Notes: generated by a model from the letters alone, not told the origin. DNA of 64,000 nucleotides from Loxodes magnus (GCA_946699065.1 CAMPDV010000012.1:186001-250000); one strand, 5' to 3'. Positions 22,349 through 36,250 are shown, numbered from the stretch's first letter. Translations and numbers: made by a program.

Positions 22349-23375
22349 TATACTAATTATTTCATCTGTTTAAACTATTTAGTTACTGTAATAAGTGGAG
22401 AAGTTTGTTTAAGTAATTTTATGAATTAGTTATTTTGATAGCATTTTTTTGTGATATTGCTATACATCAGATTTGATTGACTAAAAATTGTTCTATAATA
22501 GTTTATATTTCTAATAAATTTTATTTATATAATGTTTATAATATATTTTGGATATTTCTTAGTTACTTATCAATGTTTCAATATCTCGTTCATATTTTGC
22601 TTTTATATTAATTAGCATTTCATTTAATTATTGGTTCTTATCTATAAGTCTTTATATATTATGTTTAAGTTCTTTTATTTCTAAGGTAAATAAATTCTCA
22701 TTAGACTAATTAATTATTTGATTTTATATTACATTTCTTAAATCAGCAGTTTAATTTTAAGGTTGTTTGCTCTGAAGATCAGGTAAATAATGATTATTTG
22801 AATTATCAGGATTAGTAGTATTATTTTATTTCTGACTAATTTAGTTATTTGAAATTTAATAGAATTGTTAATTAGTATTATTCAAAAATTAATCTTAAGT
22901 TTATGTTATTTTTGACTACCATAAAAGGATATCTTTATTTGAATTTTAATTAGGATTTGAAGGTATATCTTTTGAATTCTAACTATCTAAGATAATATCT
23001 TATTTTTGGAAAGATTTCTTAGGTAATCGTTTCGTATCTTCGCGGTATTATTTTAGGCGGTTAATTTGTTCATCTATTTATAGGTTGCTTTCACTTTCAT
23101 AATACGCTACAATTAATATCCACGTTGAAGAGAGTTCCTAAGTAGTTTTAATGGGACGCGTATGAATTTGTTTTCTAGTTTTTGACTACAGATATTTAGT
23201 AATTTTCTAAATAGATCCATTATTATGTTTACTTATTTGATTTGTATCAACTCCTTTTCTTTTATTTGGATGTTTTTATGCACCTGTCTTGCTTGATCTA
23301 TTAGTTTGCAGATTCTTTATAATCAATTAAAGAAGAGTCGCTAGTTAAAACTGTTGAATTTTAAGTATTTTCCAT
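22349..23375 (-). mobile_element. LINE ORF1 5' fragment left of unit 2
   Basis: It is near-identical to 1950-2975 and 54795-55821. It carries the ORF1 start (ATG at 23375) and the Asn-rich and coiled-coil parts, but stops abruptly at 22349 within the coiled coil. The remaining ORF1, the endonuclease and the reverse transcriptase are missing, having been replaced by unrelated sequence. Confidence 0.8.
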
Positions 23376-23384
23376 TTTTTTAAT

Positions 23385-23660
23385 TTAACCTAGTGCTTAT
23401 AATGAATAATCATTAAACCACAATTATACAGTTTCTTTTGTATACATGTATTAGCGTTACTATCATTCATAATTTCAAGGACATTTAGCAGGAGAAATTC
23501 TTATAATCTATATGTATTATCAAATTATTTTCAGGATTGTCTACAAAACCTTATAAAAGGGTGTTGAAATCTCCTGTCAGTATATGTGGATTCTCATCAA
23601 ACTTATTTAGCAATTTGTTAAAAAGTTCATAAGCTTAATCGTTGATATCTTAATTTAAAA
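23385..23660 (-). pseudogene. Endonuclease remnant, unit 2 copy
   Basis: This is the same relic as at 2985-3260, with the TGDFNTLLQGF-type core, differing by single substitutions. Confidence 0.6.
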
Positions 23661-24359
23661 TCCCTTGTTAGAAATTTTTATATCTTTCAAAACTCTAACC
23701 CTTTTTTTAATTTATCCATCCCGAAAATCTTCTGTAGTCTAAGACTCGTAGCTAAAACAAAGAATAATTTTTCGCAATTTCATTATTTACTTTCTTTTCT
23801 CTCCTTTTTTATTATGATCTTTTTCAATTAAGTAAATTCTTATAAAATTTAAAATTTTAATTCCAAGTCAAAAAAAATGAATTTTTATCAAAAACATAAA
23901 CAATAACTTTTTTTTTATCATTTCAAAAAAAATTAAACTTATAAAATCTTTTTTCTTGAGTCAAAGGCAACCAAAAATTTGTTCAAATTTTTTCCTTAAA
24001 ACAAAAATAAGTTTTTTCATTTTTACAAAATACCATTTTAACAAAAAAGATTTAAAAATTCTAATTTTGCTGTAAAATTTTTTAAATTCCTATTTTTTTC
24101 AAAAATCTTATATATTTTGAATTTTTTTGAAATTTTATTCCCTTTTTACTTTTTTTCATTCTGAATTAAAAAATCTTATTCCGTCCCAGATATTTCCTCT
24201 AGTGCTAAACTATGAACAAAAAAAACGAATTTTTATTTTTCATGAAATTCATACTCTTAAATTGAAAAGATTATGATAACTAAAAAAAAACTTACTATCA
24301 GAAAAAAATATTGCCAATCGGAAACATAACATATTAAACATAAAAATAAAAATTTTATA

Positions 24360-24475
24360 ATTATAATTAATAATTAATAATAATTAATAATAATAAATAA
24401 AGAATAAATAAATATTAAATAATTAATAATTAATTAATAAATAATAATTAATAATTAATAATTAATAAATAAATT
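24360..24475. repeat. A/T-word repeat, single period
   Basis: This is the unexpanded counterpart of the 72-bp array of unit 1. Confidence 0.7.
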
Positions 24476-24482
24476 TTATTAT

Positions 24483-24975
24483 AGAGCGCGTAGCACTCTC
24501 GTTGGTGCGCAGCTCTTTAAAAAAAATGTTTCATACTGACAAGAATGTTTGTTACTGATAAAATTATCAGATACTGATAAACCTTGTTCAATAAAGGTAT
24601 AATTATTCAGTACTGATAAAAATGTTCAATACTGATATAACTTAGAATATTCGTAATCTTTAATACTTGCTGGAGGTCTGAGGACATGGCAGAGTTGCGT
24701 CTCATTGCATCACCAAAGCAGAGGACGACATGTGTCAATTATGGGTACTTAAATTCCCCACATCTGATGAAGCTCGCAATATTATTTCTTTTTTGTTCCA
24801 GAATTAAAAATAAACGAAGCCAAGCCAGTGTCGAAGGTCTAAGAATCTTATGTCTTGAGGCCAAACCAAAGCAGAGGAAGACATAAAGTCGATTATGTGT
24901 ACTTAACTTCCCCAACCTCTGATGAAGATGGCCTTGTTGTTAACCTTCGAACAACTATGGCGGTTTTAAAGAAAT
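24483..24975. mobile_element. SINE-like module, unit 2 left arm
   Basis: The module matches 4432-4935, including the hairpin-forming head (AGAGCGCG paired with CGCAGCTCT through one bulge), the TACTGATA words and the two direct repeats. The next 490 bases to the WD40 gene (24976-25464) are A+T-rich without features. Confidence 0.55.
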
Positions 24976-25464
24976 ATATATCAATAATAAATTAATAATA
25001 AAAAAAGTAAAATAAATACTTAATAAAATTTTTAAAATAATAATCAAGATTATAAACTAACTTTGCCATTATAAATAAATTTTAACTACTACACAAACAA
25101 AAATTAAAATTTTTACTTAACTTGAAATTTTTGCGAAACCATAATTAAATAAATCAATAAAAAATTTTATGAAATAAAAGCAACTTAAGTTTATTATTTA
25201 TCTTCATTCACCAAAAAATAAATTTAATATTTTTAGACATAACCACTTTTAAATCAACATACCTCACTAATTTCAATAACCTATATTATCTACTCAACCT
25301 TTTTTTAAGTCAAGAATATTTAAGAATCTACAACTTTTTAATAAATAAAAAAGTAAACACTTCATAAAATAATAAAAATAATTACCATTCAACATTCATT
25401 TAAATTAACTTGTCTAATTAATATCTTTAATCGTAAAATTTAATTAAGTCAAATAGCAAGTTAC

Positions 25465-26548
25465 TCAACTCGAAACCTTCCACTTTCTAATCGTCTTGTC
25501 ATCCGCTCCCGATACCAACCATCTATTGTCAACACTCAATTATATAGAATTTATATATGAAGTATGCCCTTGCAAAGTCTATATACACTCACCCTTATCA
25601 AAGTTCCAGATCTTGATTAGATGGTCATCAGAACCAGAAAATATAACACTTGAATCAACACTTAACTGAATACTTGATACATCACTATGACCTTTAAGAG
25701 TACGAATTCACCAACCAGAAGAGAAGTCCCATATCTTAATATTCTTGTCACCAGAACCCGATATTATATACCTATTATGCTTAGACACTATCACCGATGA
25801 AACATAATCTGAATGCCCAGTAAGAGTTCGCACAAGCTGACCAGTCTAGAAATCCCAGATCTTTATAGTTTTATCACCAGATCCCGATATAATATATCTA
25901 GAGTCATAGGAGATTACTACCGAGTAAACATAGTGAATATGTCCCTTTATAGTTCTTTGGAAAGCACCATTGTGGAAATTTCAGATCTTTATGGTTTTGT
26001 CATGAGATGCTGATACAATGTAGCTAGAGTCTAGAGAGATTACTACCGATCAAACTGAAGATGTATGTCCTGTTAAAGTTCTTTGGAGGACACCAGTCTA
26101 TAAATTTCAGATCTTTATGGTTTTGTCATCAGATGCTGATACGATATAGTTAGAGTCTGGGGAGATTACTACCGATCTAACTCAATCAGTATGTTCAGTT
26201 AAAGTTCTTAAGAGAGCACCTGTCTGGAAATTCCAGATCTTTATCGAATATTCAGGCCATCCTGAACCTGATACAATTCAATTCAGGTCACTTGATATGG
26301 ATACTGAGCAAACAGGTGAAGTGTGACCAGTGATGATTTAGTCTAAAAAATATTAAAGAAATACCTTTACTTTGGTCATAACTGATCCTGTTTATTAGCT
26401 TTTAGTAACATAAGTTAGGCAGAATTTCATACTTAAAATGAAGGAGAGATATTTTCCCTAAAATGTGGTTTCTCGCTCTTAAGAGTTTTCTTAAAAAAAT
26501 ACTTTTAGTAAATTGCTTTTCTTTTTTCTCCATTTATTTTTTCTCCAT
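25465..26548 (-). CDS. WD40-repeat protein, copy 3 (seven blades)
   Basis: Exon 1 is 26365-26548, the intron 26343-26364 (22 nt) and exon 2 25465-26342. The spliced length is 1062 nt (354 codons) with no frame break. The N-terminus carries a five-codon tandem duplication, MEKKQMEKKEKQ, in which the Gln is TAA (26534-26536). It differs from copy 1 by one extra blade of exactly 126 nt (HYVYSVVISYDSRYIISGS). TGA as Trp is seen at DLN-W-IVSGS, SSV-W-SV (26050-26052) and several IKI-W positions. The end is KWKVSS with TGA at 25465-25467. As in copy 1, TGT-TAG of SGQC is changed to TGG-TGA, reading SGWW. Confidence 0.88.
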
Positions 26549-27632
26549 TTTAATTTTTATAACTTACTTTAATAACTTTTTAAATAAAATAGCTCTATAA
26601 ATTTTACTTACTTAATTTAAATACAATTAAACAATTAAATTATTTATTAAGCATAATTATAAGTATCTTATTTCTTAAACATTTATTTAAAAATTCTATT
26701 TTTGTCTTAAAACAAGACAAGATATAAAACTATCTGTAAAAGCTTTTACAATTTTAATTATTTTATATCTTTTTACTTTTAAATAAAAGGATAAATTATT
26801 ATATCAAAAGTTTATAACTAAGAATTATATCCTTATTATAATAACTTTAATATACATTTATTTAATATCTACTTATTTGTGTTTTAAATCAAAGACTCTT
26901 AATAAGAAAATCTTATTTCTTTATAGACCCTTTTAAATGATAATAAAATATTACAATTCTTTTAAATCTACTGTTATTAATTATTATTTTTCACTTAAAT
27001 TTAATCAAAAAAATTATTTATTTAAGCTTTTTACTAATTAAAAAAATGAAATAAAATAAGTTTCTTATTAATTAGTTTAAATAGAAATCATATATAAAAA
27101 ACATCAAATTATTTAAAACAAGTATTTAAATTTAGTACTTATAAGATAGAGTATTTTAATTTCCCACTTTCTTACTACTATTTCATTAAAAATTTTTACT
27201 TATAAAGGTCTCTCTTAAAATAATAAACTAATATAATTTATTTTAATGTTGATTCTAAGCAAAATAGGTTATATAAATGTAATAAATATAAGTAGTAGAA
27301 AGTAAATATTTAAACTAACTAGAAATTATTCTACTTTATACTTACTTCTTTTCTATTATACAAATCTATATTATATTGTTATCACTATTAATACTCTCTT
27401 TATTAAAATTAGTTGTTTGATATAAATAAAATTATAAGCTTTTAAGAAAGAAAGTATATTTTAAATATATTATATTATTACTTTCTGAATTAATAGAAAG
27501 AGTAAACTTAACATAACATGTTTCTTTGTAGTATTAGATAATATAATTATTAGATTAGCTATTTAAAACTAATCTAATAGATTATTATTTACTCTTAATA
27601 CATTTTATTAGTCTACTATTATTCTATATTTT
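26549..27632. other. A+T-rich 5' spacer, unit 2 left arm
   Basis: No gene is recognised. It is shorter than its unit 1 counterpart by internal deletion and presumably carries the WD40 promoter. Confidence 0.5.
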
Positions 27633-29421
27633 GTTCTTCCTAACAAACTATTCTTCATTATTTGCTTTATAGAACATCATCAATTTGCAAATTCTACAAT
27701 ACTAAAGTATAAGACGAAATTAATATCATAAGTAGATGCAAATAATATATGGAAGAAAGACAAAGATGTAAATCTTAATTGTATATCATTTACCTCAATA
27801 ACAGGCAGAAACTAGTTGATCTACTAAACTTTGAACTAATACAAATAATACGAGGCAGTTACAAAATTTATAATTGACTATGTAATCAATAAGAAAAACT
27901 AAGTTAATAAATATACTTTATAGTAAAAGATTACATTAAAGAAATATTAGAAAAAAGGAAGAAAGGATACATTGAAAGAATTTTATCATATTAAAAAGTA
28001 ATAGGCAACATTTTTTTGGGATCTAATGAACATACATGATCATATAATGAATTAACTAAAAAAAGGAAATAGAAAATAAGCAAGAGGAATTTAAGAGAAA
28101 AGTTGAATATAATCTAAAATAAGTGAAAAAAAGATTAATGGATAGTGAAAATGAATTAAGAACTAAAATTTAGCGTAAACAAATTATAAAATTAATGATT
28201 TATATATATTATGCTTAATTAAAAGCCAAGCATAAGCTAAAATTATATCTTATTTTAAGCAATGATTTTATTTAAATTGTATTATATTGCATTATCTCAT
28301 TTCAACTAATCAAATACTCATATCAATTACCATTATAAAATAAATAATTTAAACTAAAATTAAGTTTCTAATTGTTTTAATCAATCTATTTCAAACTAAA
28401 ATTAAGTCTCTAACTACTAAAAACAGGCTACCTTATATAATAGCTATGAATAAATCTTTCAAAATTACTTATTTTTACTTATTTACTATCTCTCTTAATA
28501 TTAAGCCTTTAGTTTTAACTTATTTTACATCTCTTTAACTAAGACTAACAATTTATTCTATTTATAAGCTATTTTACTAAATCAAATTAAGGGTCACATT
28601 TTTAATCATGCTAGGTGTTGCTGTTAAACAATAAAATTGAAGCTAGTTAAGCATTAATCAAGATAAGGCTAACAAGACTAATATGATTAAAAGCTAAATG
28701 AAAATATAAAATCTATAATCTAATAAAATAAGAACTTCATTAAATCAACCAAAATAAATTACTCCTAGAAAATTTATAACTAAGTAAAAATATTTAAGTT
28801 AAAGCTGAAATTTGAGATTCCAATTCTTATGAAAATTACCTTCAAAAGCTTAAAAATTGTATGAAATAACTATTACATAATTATATTTTAGGAAAGATAA
28901 ATAGTATAAAATTAAAAAATTACATGAGAGGAACAAAAGTAATGAAAAGAATAATTTAGAAAGAGATTAAGTTGCTATAAAATTAAAAGAAGGCATAAAT
29001 CTATTGATAAAGTTATTTTGTGTATTTTTTCTGCTATATACAGCGCTAAAGAAAAATAAATATAATGCATGCTTAATATAATCATAATTATGAAAAGAAA
29101 ACTGGAACAAATTTTTAATAGCTATAAATTCAAGCAATACAAATTTAAAATTAGTAAAATTTACATTTTATTTTCACTGTAGAAATTCGCATAAGCATAA
29201 AAGAACAAGAATTAAGATTCTAATTGTGATTTATAAAGAAGTTATGATAATTTCGAGTGCGTTTTTTAGCTTATTGAAGCCTTTAGAGTTTTTCAAACCT
29301 ATATTTTAATTTATTTTTTGCCTTTATTTATCCTAGCAAAATTAATTGCATTTTTTTTATCTCTTAAGTGTTTCTCAATTAAATTTGTACATTTTCATAG
29401 CTCTTCTATTTCTTAGTTTTA
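27633..29421 (+). pseudogene. Truncated copy of the unit 1/3 cargo region
   Basis: It is near-identical to 7716-9504 but ends abruptly at 29421 inside a hydrophobic stretch. The G+C-richer 3' end (MASNGILP region) is missing. The change KFIVSY to KFIIDY and several synonymous third-position changes relative to unit 1 fit a coding history. The same A7-run frame change is present. Confidence 0.4.
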
Positions 29422-30060
29422 TAATTTTTGTATTAGAAAATTCCATCAGCTGAGAAATATAATATCTAAGAATAGGTCTTAGGATATTAATATTTACTGA
29501 TTAATGAAAACTAATTTATATAAGCAGGCTATTATCAAATATAGTTCCTATAGGTATTAGCTTATTTTCTTAAATTTCTTTAATAATTAACTTCCTCTGA
29601 TTTATTATTAATTTTACTTTCTTTATTAAAACTTTCTTCAATTTATGAACTAATTAGATTTATTATCTTACCAATTAAGATTTTAATTAGCTTTAAGTTT
29701 CTAATTTTTCTAAATTTACAAATACTTGCTCTTTTATTATTTTAAGCCTCGTGCAATATAAATTGTCTTTCATATTCTTACATTTTTTATACAGTTCCGT
29801 CTTTTATAAATTTTACTTCTCATCTAAGCTCCAAAGAGATGATTCTATAGGAATGTTAAGCTGTATAGGTAAATATTCAGGCTAATTTTTTTATAAATTG
29901 AGTTTTCGACTATCTATGTTCTATTTACTTAAAAAGCTAAAATTACTTTATTAATTTTTAATTATTTAAGACTTTATTGTAATGAAGGGTTATTAATGAG
30001 CTTTTTTCTTGGCTCTATTTTAATAAATAAACATTTACATTTATTAATTTTAAAATTAAA
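29422..30060 (-). pseudogene. Unidentified decayed coding segment
   Basis: It starts where the copy of the cargo region breaks off. The minus strand shows G-first codon enrichment with QPEYLPIQLNIPIESSLWS and MKDNLYCTRLKIIKEQ. The signal then shifts frame to QIEESFNKESKINNKSEEV. The frame change suggests decay. No family is recognised. Confidence 0.3.
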
Positions 30061-30129
30061 TTTATTTAAAAAATAAACGATTTTATTAGCTGTAGAGACT
30101 AAATGTTATAAATGAATAAATAAATTTTA

Positions 30130-30625
30130 TTATACAGCGCGTAGCACTCTCATTGGTGCGCAGCTCTTTAAAAAAAATGTTTCATACTGACAAGAATGCT
30201 TGTTACTGATAAATTATCAGATACTGGAAGACCTTGTTCAATACTGGTATAATTAATCAGTACTGATAAAAATGTTCAATACTGATATAATTAAGAATAC
30301 TCGTAATCTTTAATACTTGTTGGAGGTCTAAGGACATGGCAGGATTGTTCTCATTGTATCACCAAAGCAGAGGACGACATGTGTCAATTATGGGTACTTA
30401 AATTCCCCACCTCTGATGAAGCTCGCAAAATTATTTCTTTTTCGTTCCAGAATTAAAAATTATAATAAGTCAGTGCCGAAGGTCTAAGAATCTTATGTCT
30501 CGAGGCCAAGCCAAAACAGAGGAAGACATAAAGTCGATTATGGGTACTTAACTTCCCCAACCTCTATTGAAGATGACCTTGTTGTACACCTTCAAACAAC
30601 TATGGCGATTTTAAAAAATAATATA
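30130..30625. mobile_element. SINE-like module inside unit 2 cargo
   Basis: This is the fourth copy of the 0.5-kb module, at a site unrelated to the arms. It has the GC-rich head (near 30138), TACTGATA words, both CCAAAGCAGAGGA direct repeats and the ACTATGGCGATTT end. It is more diverged than the arm copies, with small deletions in the middle. Its independent location is the main evidence that the module moves. Confidence 0.55.
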
Positions 30626-30639
30626 TATAATAATGAGTT

Positions 30640-32330
30640 ATAGAATCAGTTAAACCTTCTATTTTAGTGGTACTATTCATAAACAAGTTGTGAACAGTTA
30701 ACTTGCAAGATTGAGGAAGATATTTAAATCTTAATAGAATAATATAAACATTAGAAGTAGCAAATGAAGACTAAGTTAAGAACACTTTAATATCATTAAT
30801 ATGTATAATTATAACCTAATTTAAATAAAACTTAAAGGTCTAAATTTCAAGCTCCACTGAAAATTTCTTAAATGGTATCATGCTGATATCGATTCTTAAA
30901 AATGCATAGACTTAATTTAAAGAGATAATTTTTAAGCAGAAAAGAATATTCCAAATAAGATGTTTAAAAGCATTGAAGTTAATTAAAGAGATTAGCTGAA
31001 AGTTGTAATTTAAATTCAAGGATTTTATAGAAGTCAATTCATTGGCTGGAGCGTCGAGAACTTCAAAAAGCAAAAATAACTAAAAGGGAATAGAAGTGGA
31101 AAAAGGAAGAGCTTAGGAACAAGTTATAGATATGAAATAATGATTTAAGCCTTCAAGTGAACTTGATTTTTCTAATACCTTTAACATTCATTGAATTATT
31201 TAGAATAAGAACATTAGTTTGCTTGGTTATCTTTTAATAATATTTAAATTTTAATCTTTCAGCTATTAAGCATTAGAGCAAATCATAGTATCATCTTATT
31301 TAAAAATAAGGAGTGGATTAAAATAATAGTAATAAGACTGAAGTTTAGATAAAGAGAGTTAATATATTTTAAGAAAAAGAAAAATTAGAAGACTTCTTAA
31401 CTAAAAGTATTTCTATTAATATATTAATTGAATATCTTTAATTTAATATAAATCTTTATTAAATAAAAGAAAGCTTCCTATTTCATTTAAATTAAACAAA
31501 TAAAAGACTTAACTAGGAACAATAAATGTTTGAATACCTTCTAAGCTTCAATAAAATCTTAACTCCTTCTATACTGACTGAAAAATTATCAATAAATAAG
31601 GATTTGAGACCTAGCAAGTAAATAAGAATAACAATTATAATTTGGAAATAAGAAATTTTAAGTCATAAATCAAAAAGAAATTAATAGACATCAAAAATAA
31701 AATCTTTAGACTTTAAGGCTTACTGAAGCTATTGGAAATGATTTTTATTGGAGGAGAAAAAGAAATAATAGAGCAGAATAAAAGTAAAACACTATAAAAT
31801 ACCAGCTAAAAATAAAATCTAACAAGTATAAAATAAACAAATAGGAAATATTATAATCAGTTGAATTCTGAATTTGAGAATTCAGAAAAATCTTCGCAAA
31901 ACAAAAGAAATTCCTCATTAAATAATTAAAAAAGTGGCAAAAAGTAGATAAATCAAGATAATTTAAGATCATTGGATGAGCTACAACCTTCAGTTCAATA
32001 AATGAGAAGTGAAAAATAGAATTTAGAGAAAGATCTTTAATGTAGAGAAAAGAACAAATTTAGGAAATAAGACTCAAATAAAAAGCATCTAAAAATCAAA
32101 ATCAATCTAGAAAGGCAATTTTTATTTTGTCTAGTAAAATTTTGTTAACATGTACTGATAGAAAGGGACTGAGAGATTTTTAAGAATGATTTCACTAAAT
32201 TATTTAAGATATCTCAAGCTTAATTAGGAGATTATAAAATTAGCTGTGAATTTGCAAAAAACTGAAGAAATGTAAAAAAGATAAATTCCAGAATATAAAT
32301 CTTTAAAACTATATTTAATTATTATTCTTT
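30640..32330 (+). pseudogene. Unidentified coding-like region, unit 2 cargo
   Basis: This is a G+C-richer stretch with pieces of G-first codon periodicity on the plus strand, for example STENFLNGIMLISILKNA near 30856 and VNIFQEKEKLEDFLTKS near 31352. Frames are not continuous and no conserved motif is identified. The density of readable segments exceeds that of the arm spacers, so a decayed gene is likelier than spacer. Confidence 0.28.
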
Positions 32331-33191
32331 ACAATCTTAAAATATAAATTTTATAAATAATAGATAAAAGCACTAACTAATCTATAACTATTAAATGCAT
32401 TTAATTATAATGAAATGTCTAATACTAAAATAATAAATTATTATAAAATAAATAAAGGAAATTAAAGTTATAAATAACAGCAGTAAGCTTATATAAGTAA
32501 TTTAACTAAGGCTATATAACTAGAATTAAGAAGCTTAGTATTTTAAAAGTAACTAATAAATTAAATAGTCCTTTCTTAAGTTAATCTTAATCAATAGATA
32601 TATTATACTACTACTATATTTATTAGCATTCTATTTATTTTTACTTATTAAACAATATTTCCATTAAAAGAATTGAATGAACTATATTAGCTGAAAATGA
32701 TATTAAAATATTAGAAAGATACAAAAGATTTTAAAATAAAATAAATGAACTACTGAGCTTGATACACAGTTAGAATAAATGAATAAAAGAAATATAGATA
32801 TAATCACTAATATAGCAAACTATGGTAAATTTATTTACCTTAGTATTTAAATAGCGTCTTTATTTTGGATATAAGATTTAATAATAGAATCTACAAGTTA
32901 AAACTTAATTATTTATAGTTCACATAGCTGAAGATTAAAATACAATTAAGCTAGACTTATAAGCTTAGAATAGCAAAAAGAAACTTAGAACATTAAAGCT
33001 AAAGTGAGGTTATTATTTCTAAAGAGCTAAAGTTTTCCTTTAATTTAAGATTATTTTTGATATTAAATATAGTAATATAACTAAATCACTTAATTATCTT
33101 TAACTCTAACTATTTTCATTTACTTAAGATGTAATCTAACTTAATAACTTTTTTAATTTAAGTTAATCTTAAAATTTTAAAGCCAAATAAA
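32331..33191. other. A+T-rich gap in unit 2 cargo
   Basis: No gene, RNA or repeat is recognised. Base composition resembles the arm spacers. Confidence 0.4.
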
Positions 33192-36100
33192 ATGGAAAAT
33201 ATTCAGCCACAACTAAAAAGCACTTATCTATATAAAAATTTAAGACTAGCAAATATTTAGAAAATAAAGAAGAGATGAAAGATGAATCTTTCTATTTAAA
33301 ATAACTAAATTGATACAAGATTCTTATTCTATAGCACATTTTATTCTTTCGCTTGGAAAAAATACTAGGAGGGTTTATCTACGTAAAAAGATCTATAGCT
33401 AAAATAGAAAGAAGAAATAAAGAGAAGTTTTTAAGGTATCTACTTCTGATTAATCAAGAATGGAATTATTTTTTAATCCTAGAAATGAATATTCTTAAAA
33501 GCACAACATTTACAGTATTCAGACTGAAATTACTTTTAATAGCTTAGACCATATAGCATTCTTTATATCTTTTTAATAATCCAAAGGAATATTTAATTTG
33601 TTTAATTTTAATTAAAATATATATTTAAAGGATTAAAAGTAATAAAAAACTGAAAGTATTTAGTTTTGTCTACTTTGGAAAGTTAAATCTAGTTGGGTTG
33701 AAATTACTCCATCCAAATAAGTTAAACTTCTATATTAAATTTCTAGATTAGCATTATAATAGAATTAATTCATTGCTATTAAGATTCAGGTGAGATTGGA
33801 ATTAAAGGAGGTAAATTCCAAAACAGTCTGTTGTATAATTGATTTGTAAAAGGGTACTAAGATTAAATAAAGACTCTTTTGTATGTTTAACTATCACTAT
33901 TTACTATGATTATTTCAAAAGATAGTAAATAGAAATATATATGGATAAAAGTCTAGTACCTATAATCCATTTACTCTTCCAAATTAAATAATACTTAAAC
34001 ATTTAAAGAGAAAGGATTTTCTTTATATGCTAAAACTAAAAAATTGCTTAGGTAGAAGATGTAAATTACATAAAAGCCAAGAAAGGGAGCAAATGCTGAG
34101 TTTAGATCTTAGTAGTCTTTCAACTTTAATCAATGAATTTCAGTTTATAGAAGAGTAATGGTTAAACGTTATGGAAAGAGTGCACAAGAAAACAGTCATT
34201 GAGAAAACCTCTCAAGAGAGTTTCTATCTTTTTTAAGCTATATAATACTTATGAATATTAGATAGTAAGATATAAAACTTTCATAAGTAACTCTAAAATA
34301 ATGCGAAAATTATACTTTCTTATATAATCGTAAAAATAGCTACTCAATACCAAAGATATGACCAAAGAAAGAGTAAATTAATTAAGGAGAGTAAAAGTAA
34401 AGAAGATATTTCTATTTCAGTATAAATAAAAAGCTAAGATTATATATTAAAAATGTTAATGCAAATACCACTGAATCAGGAAGCATATTATTATGTCCTC
34501 TATTTAGGGGTTATATATAAAGCTATAATACAAGGAAACTGGAATGCATACTCTTTTTTACTGGAGATTAGATTTAATATCCTAATATTTTAATTAGAAC
34601 AGAAAAAACGCAGGGTGAGTCAAAAGTGTATTCAAGTTAGAGAGGAAAGATAAAGATATCAAAGCGATAGCTCGTTCTATTGAAGATAATAAATTAAGTT
34701 TGTTGAACAAATATTTTATACAAAGTCTAAAATAAGCATATGTTTCTAGACTAACTCATGATATCTTAATCCAACCACCAATTTATCATTTTCAATATTT
34801 TCTCAAAACTAAAAAATTTCTCTAAGTTCTAAGGATTTAAAAGAGCTATTTAAGGTATCAAAACACTACGCTAAGATTAATTAAGATATTATTGTCTACT
34901 AATTTAAATAAATAGTCTAATAAAAAGAAGGATAGACTTATAGCTGAATAATGTGGTAAATATAAAATTTAATTTGTAGTTAAAACTGAAAGATAAGAGA
35001 TGCTATATAAAGTAATTCACCATAAAAAAGGCTTATAAATATCAAATTAAAGGGAGATAATGCAGAAAGTTTTGAAATCAAGCAAATCAAGAATAAGAGG
35101 AAGAAACTTATGCTTAATAATAGTCGAATTATTTAATAGAAAATACTAACTAGATACTTAAACATAATTTTTATGTTATTAAAGAAACCTTTATATGTTT
35201 GGAATATTACTAGTTGCAAGATAAGAAAGTAGTTAAATTTATGATAATCCAAGTTGTAATCAAGGAAAGAAGGCTGAGCTTTATAGAAATCATAAATCAT
35301 TCAAATCTCATACTTAGAGCTTTCTTAATTTTATTTTTCGAGATTATTGAGTTGAATCTGATGAAGCCAATATATAAAATTCCTTAAAGGGAGATAAATC
35401 TAAGATAGTCAGCATTGTTTTGCTGCATCTAACCATTAACCATAATCAAATTAAACTGAATAATTAAAAGCTTTCTAATTAAATACATCTACAAATGGGA
35501 TGATATAAGAAAGATAGATTAAGGATCTTTTGGAATCAATAAATGTAACTAAAGGATTGAGCATAATAAAAAGGTATATGATAGATAGAAAAAGAGAAGC
35601 TAGTATATAATAAAGGAAGTGCAAAACCAATCCAAGAGTAAGTTCATTTTAAGTAATTTAGAAGCTTACTTATCAAAAATCTGTCAAATTGGAACATAAA
35701 ATAGATACTCTAAAAGACTAAAAGTATAGTCACTTTAGTAAATTTATTAGTAATATTAAAAGTTAAGAAACCAAATAGATCCTAATTAAAAAGCATTTAA
35801 AGAAACTAAAGGTAATAAGTCAAATCTAAAGTAAAGGAATCAATAAGCTAGTACAATCTATTAAAAAGCCAAATATTTGGAAAATGCTTGAAAAATTGAA
35901 GAGCGTTAAATTGATATACTCTAGGAAAGTAAAATATATCTTAGTGCAAAAAAGGAAATATCATAGAAGACTTGTCTTAGCAGTATAATAGATAAAAAAT
36001 ACTCATCCAATAAGTTTCTATAAGCTATATTGATATAAGTAAATATCTTGCTAATATTATGAATAGTCAGATACTATGAAACTGACTTTAATGTTAATAA

Positions 36101-36250
36101 GTAAATTATAATTAAAGTAATGTTTTGTATGTATGTAAAGAGATTATAGTAAAGTATTGCAAGATACACTTAATTAAGAATATTCAAACATAAGGCTCAA
36201 AACTTATATATCCTTGTCTAAAGCAACTAAATAAATAAGTTAACACTATT
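33192..36250 (+). pseudogene. Large unidentified coding-like region, unit 2 cargo
   Basis: The ATG at 33192 opens MENIQPQLKSTYLYKNLRLA, and this frame has strong G-first signal near 33780-33850 (SGEIGIKGGKFQNSLLYN). Further on the best signal moves between frames: KDLKELFKVSKHYAKINQD near 34830, LKGDNAESFEIKQ near 35050 and VESDEANIQNSLKGDKSK near 35351. Many in-frame TGA codons occur, compatible with Trp. Frame switching indicates decay or unrecognised short introns. I looked for a histidine-kinase domain and could not support one. Confidence 0.3.

Larger units (their letters stand above)
23680..27710. repeat. Left inverted arm of unit 2
   Basis: It is collinear with 3280-7765, with a single-copy A/T repeat, the SINE-like module, a WD40 gene and a shorter inner spacer (part of the 7100-7400 equivalent is deleted). 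Its inverted partner is 41030-44690. The outer A/T-homopolymer segment is 23.68-24.36 kb, and no gene is seen there. Confidence 0.75.

Noticed and set aside
24686..24886. Plus-strand 66-codon ORF inside the SINE-like module (also 57133-57333)
   Set aside because: It spans the two diverged direct repeats, is not open under the standard code in the copies at 4.6 kb or 30.3 kb, and has no recognisable protein features.
35500..35560. Possible kinase glycine loop (DQGSFG)
   Set aside because: Isolated match without any other kinase motif downstream.
34740..35660. Histidine-kinase-like pieces (LTHD, LKGDKSKI, KGLSIIKRYM, NKGSAKP)
   Set aside because: The pieces lie in different reading frames and the order can be assembled only by invoking several frameshifts within 300 bases. 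In this code every frame is open, so chance resemblance is likely.
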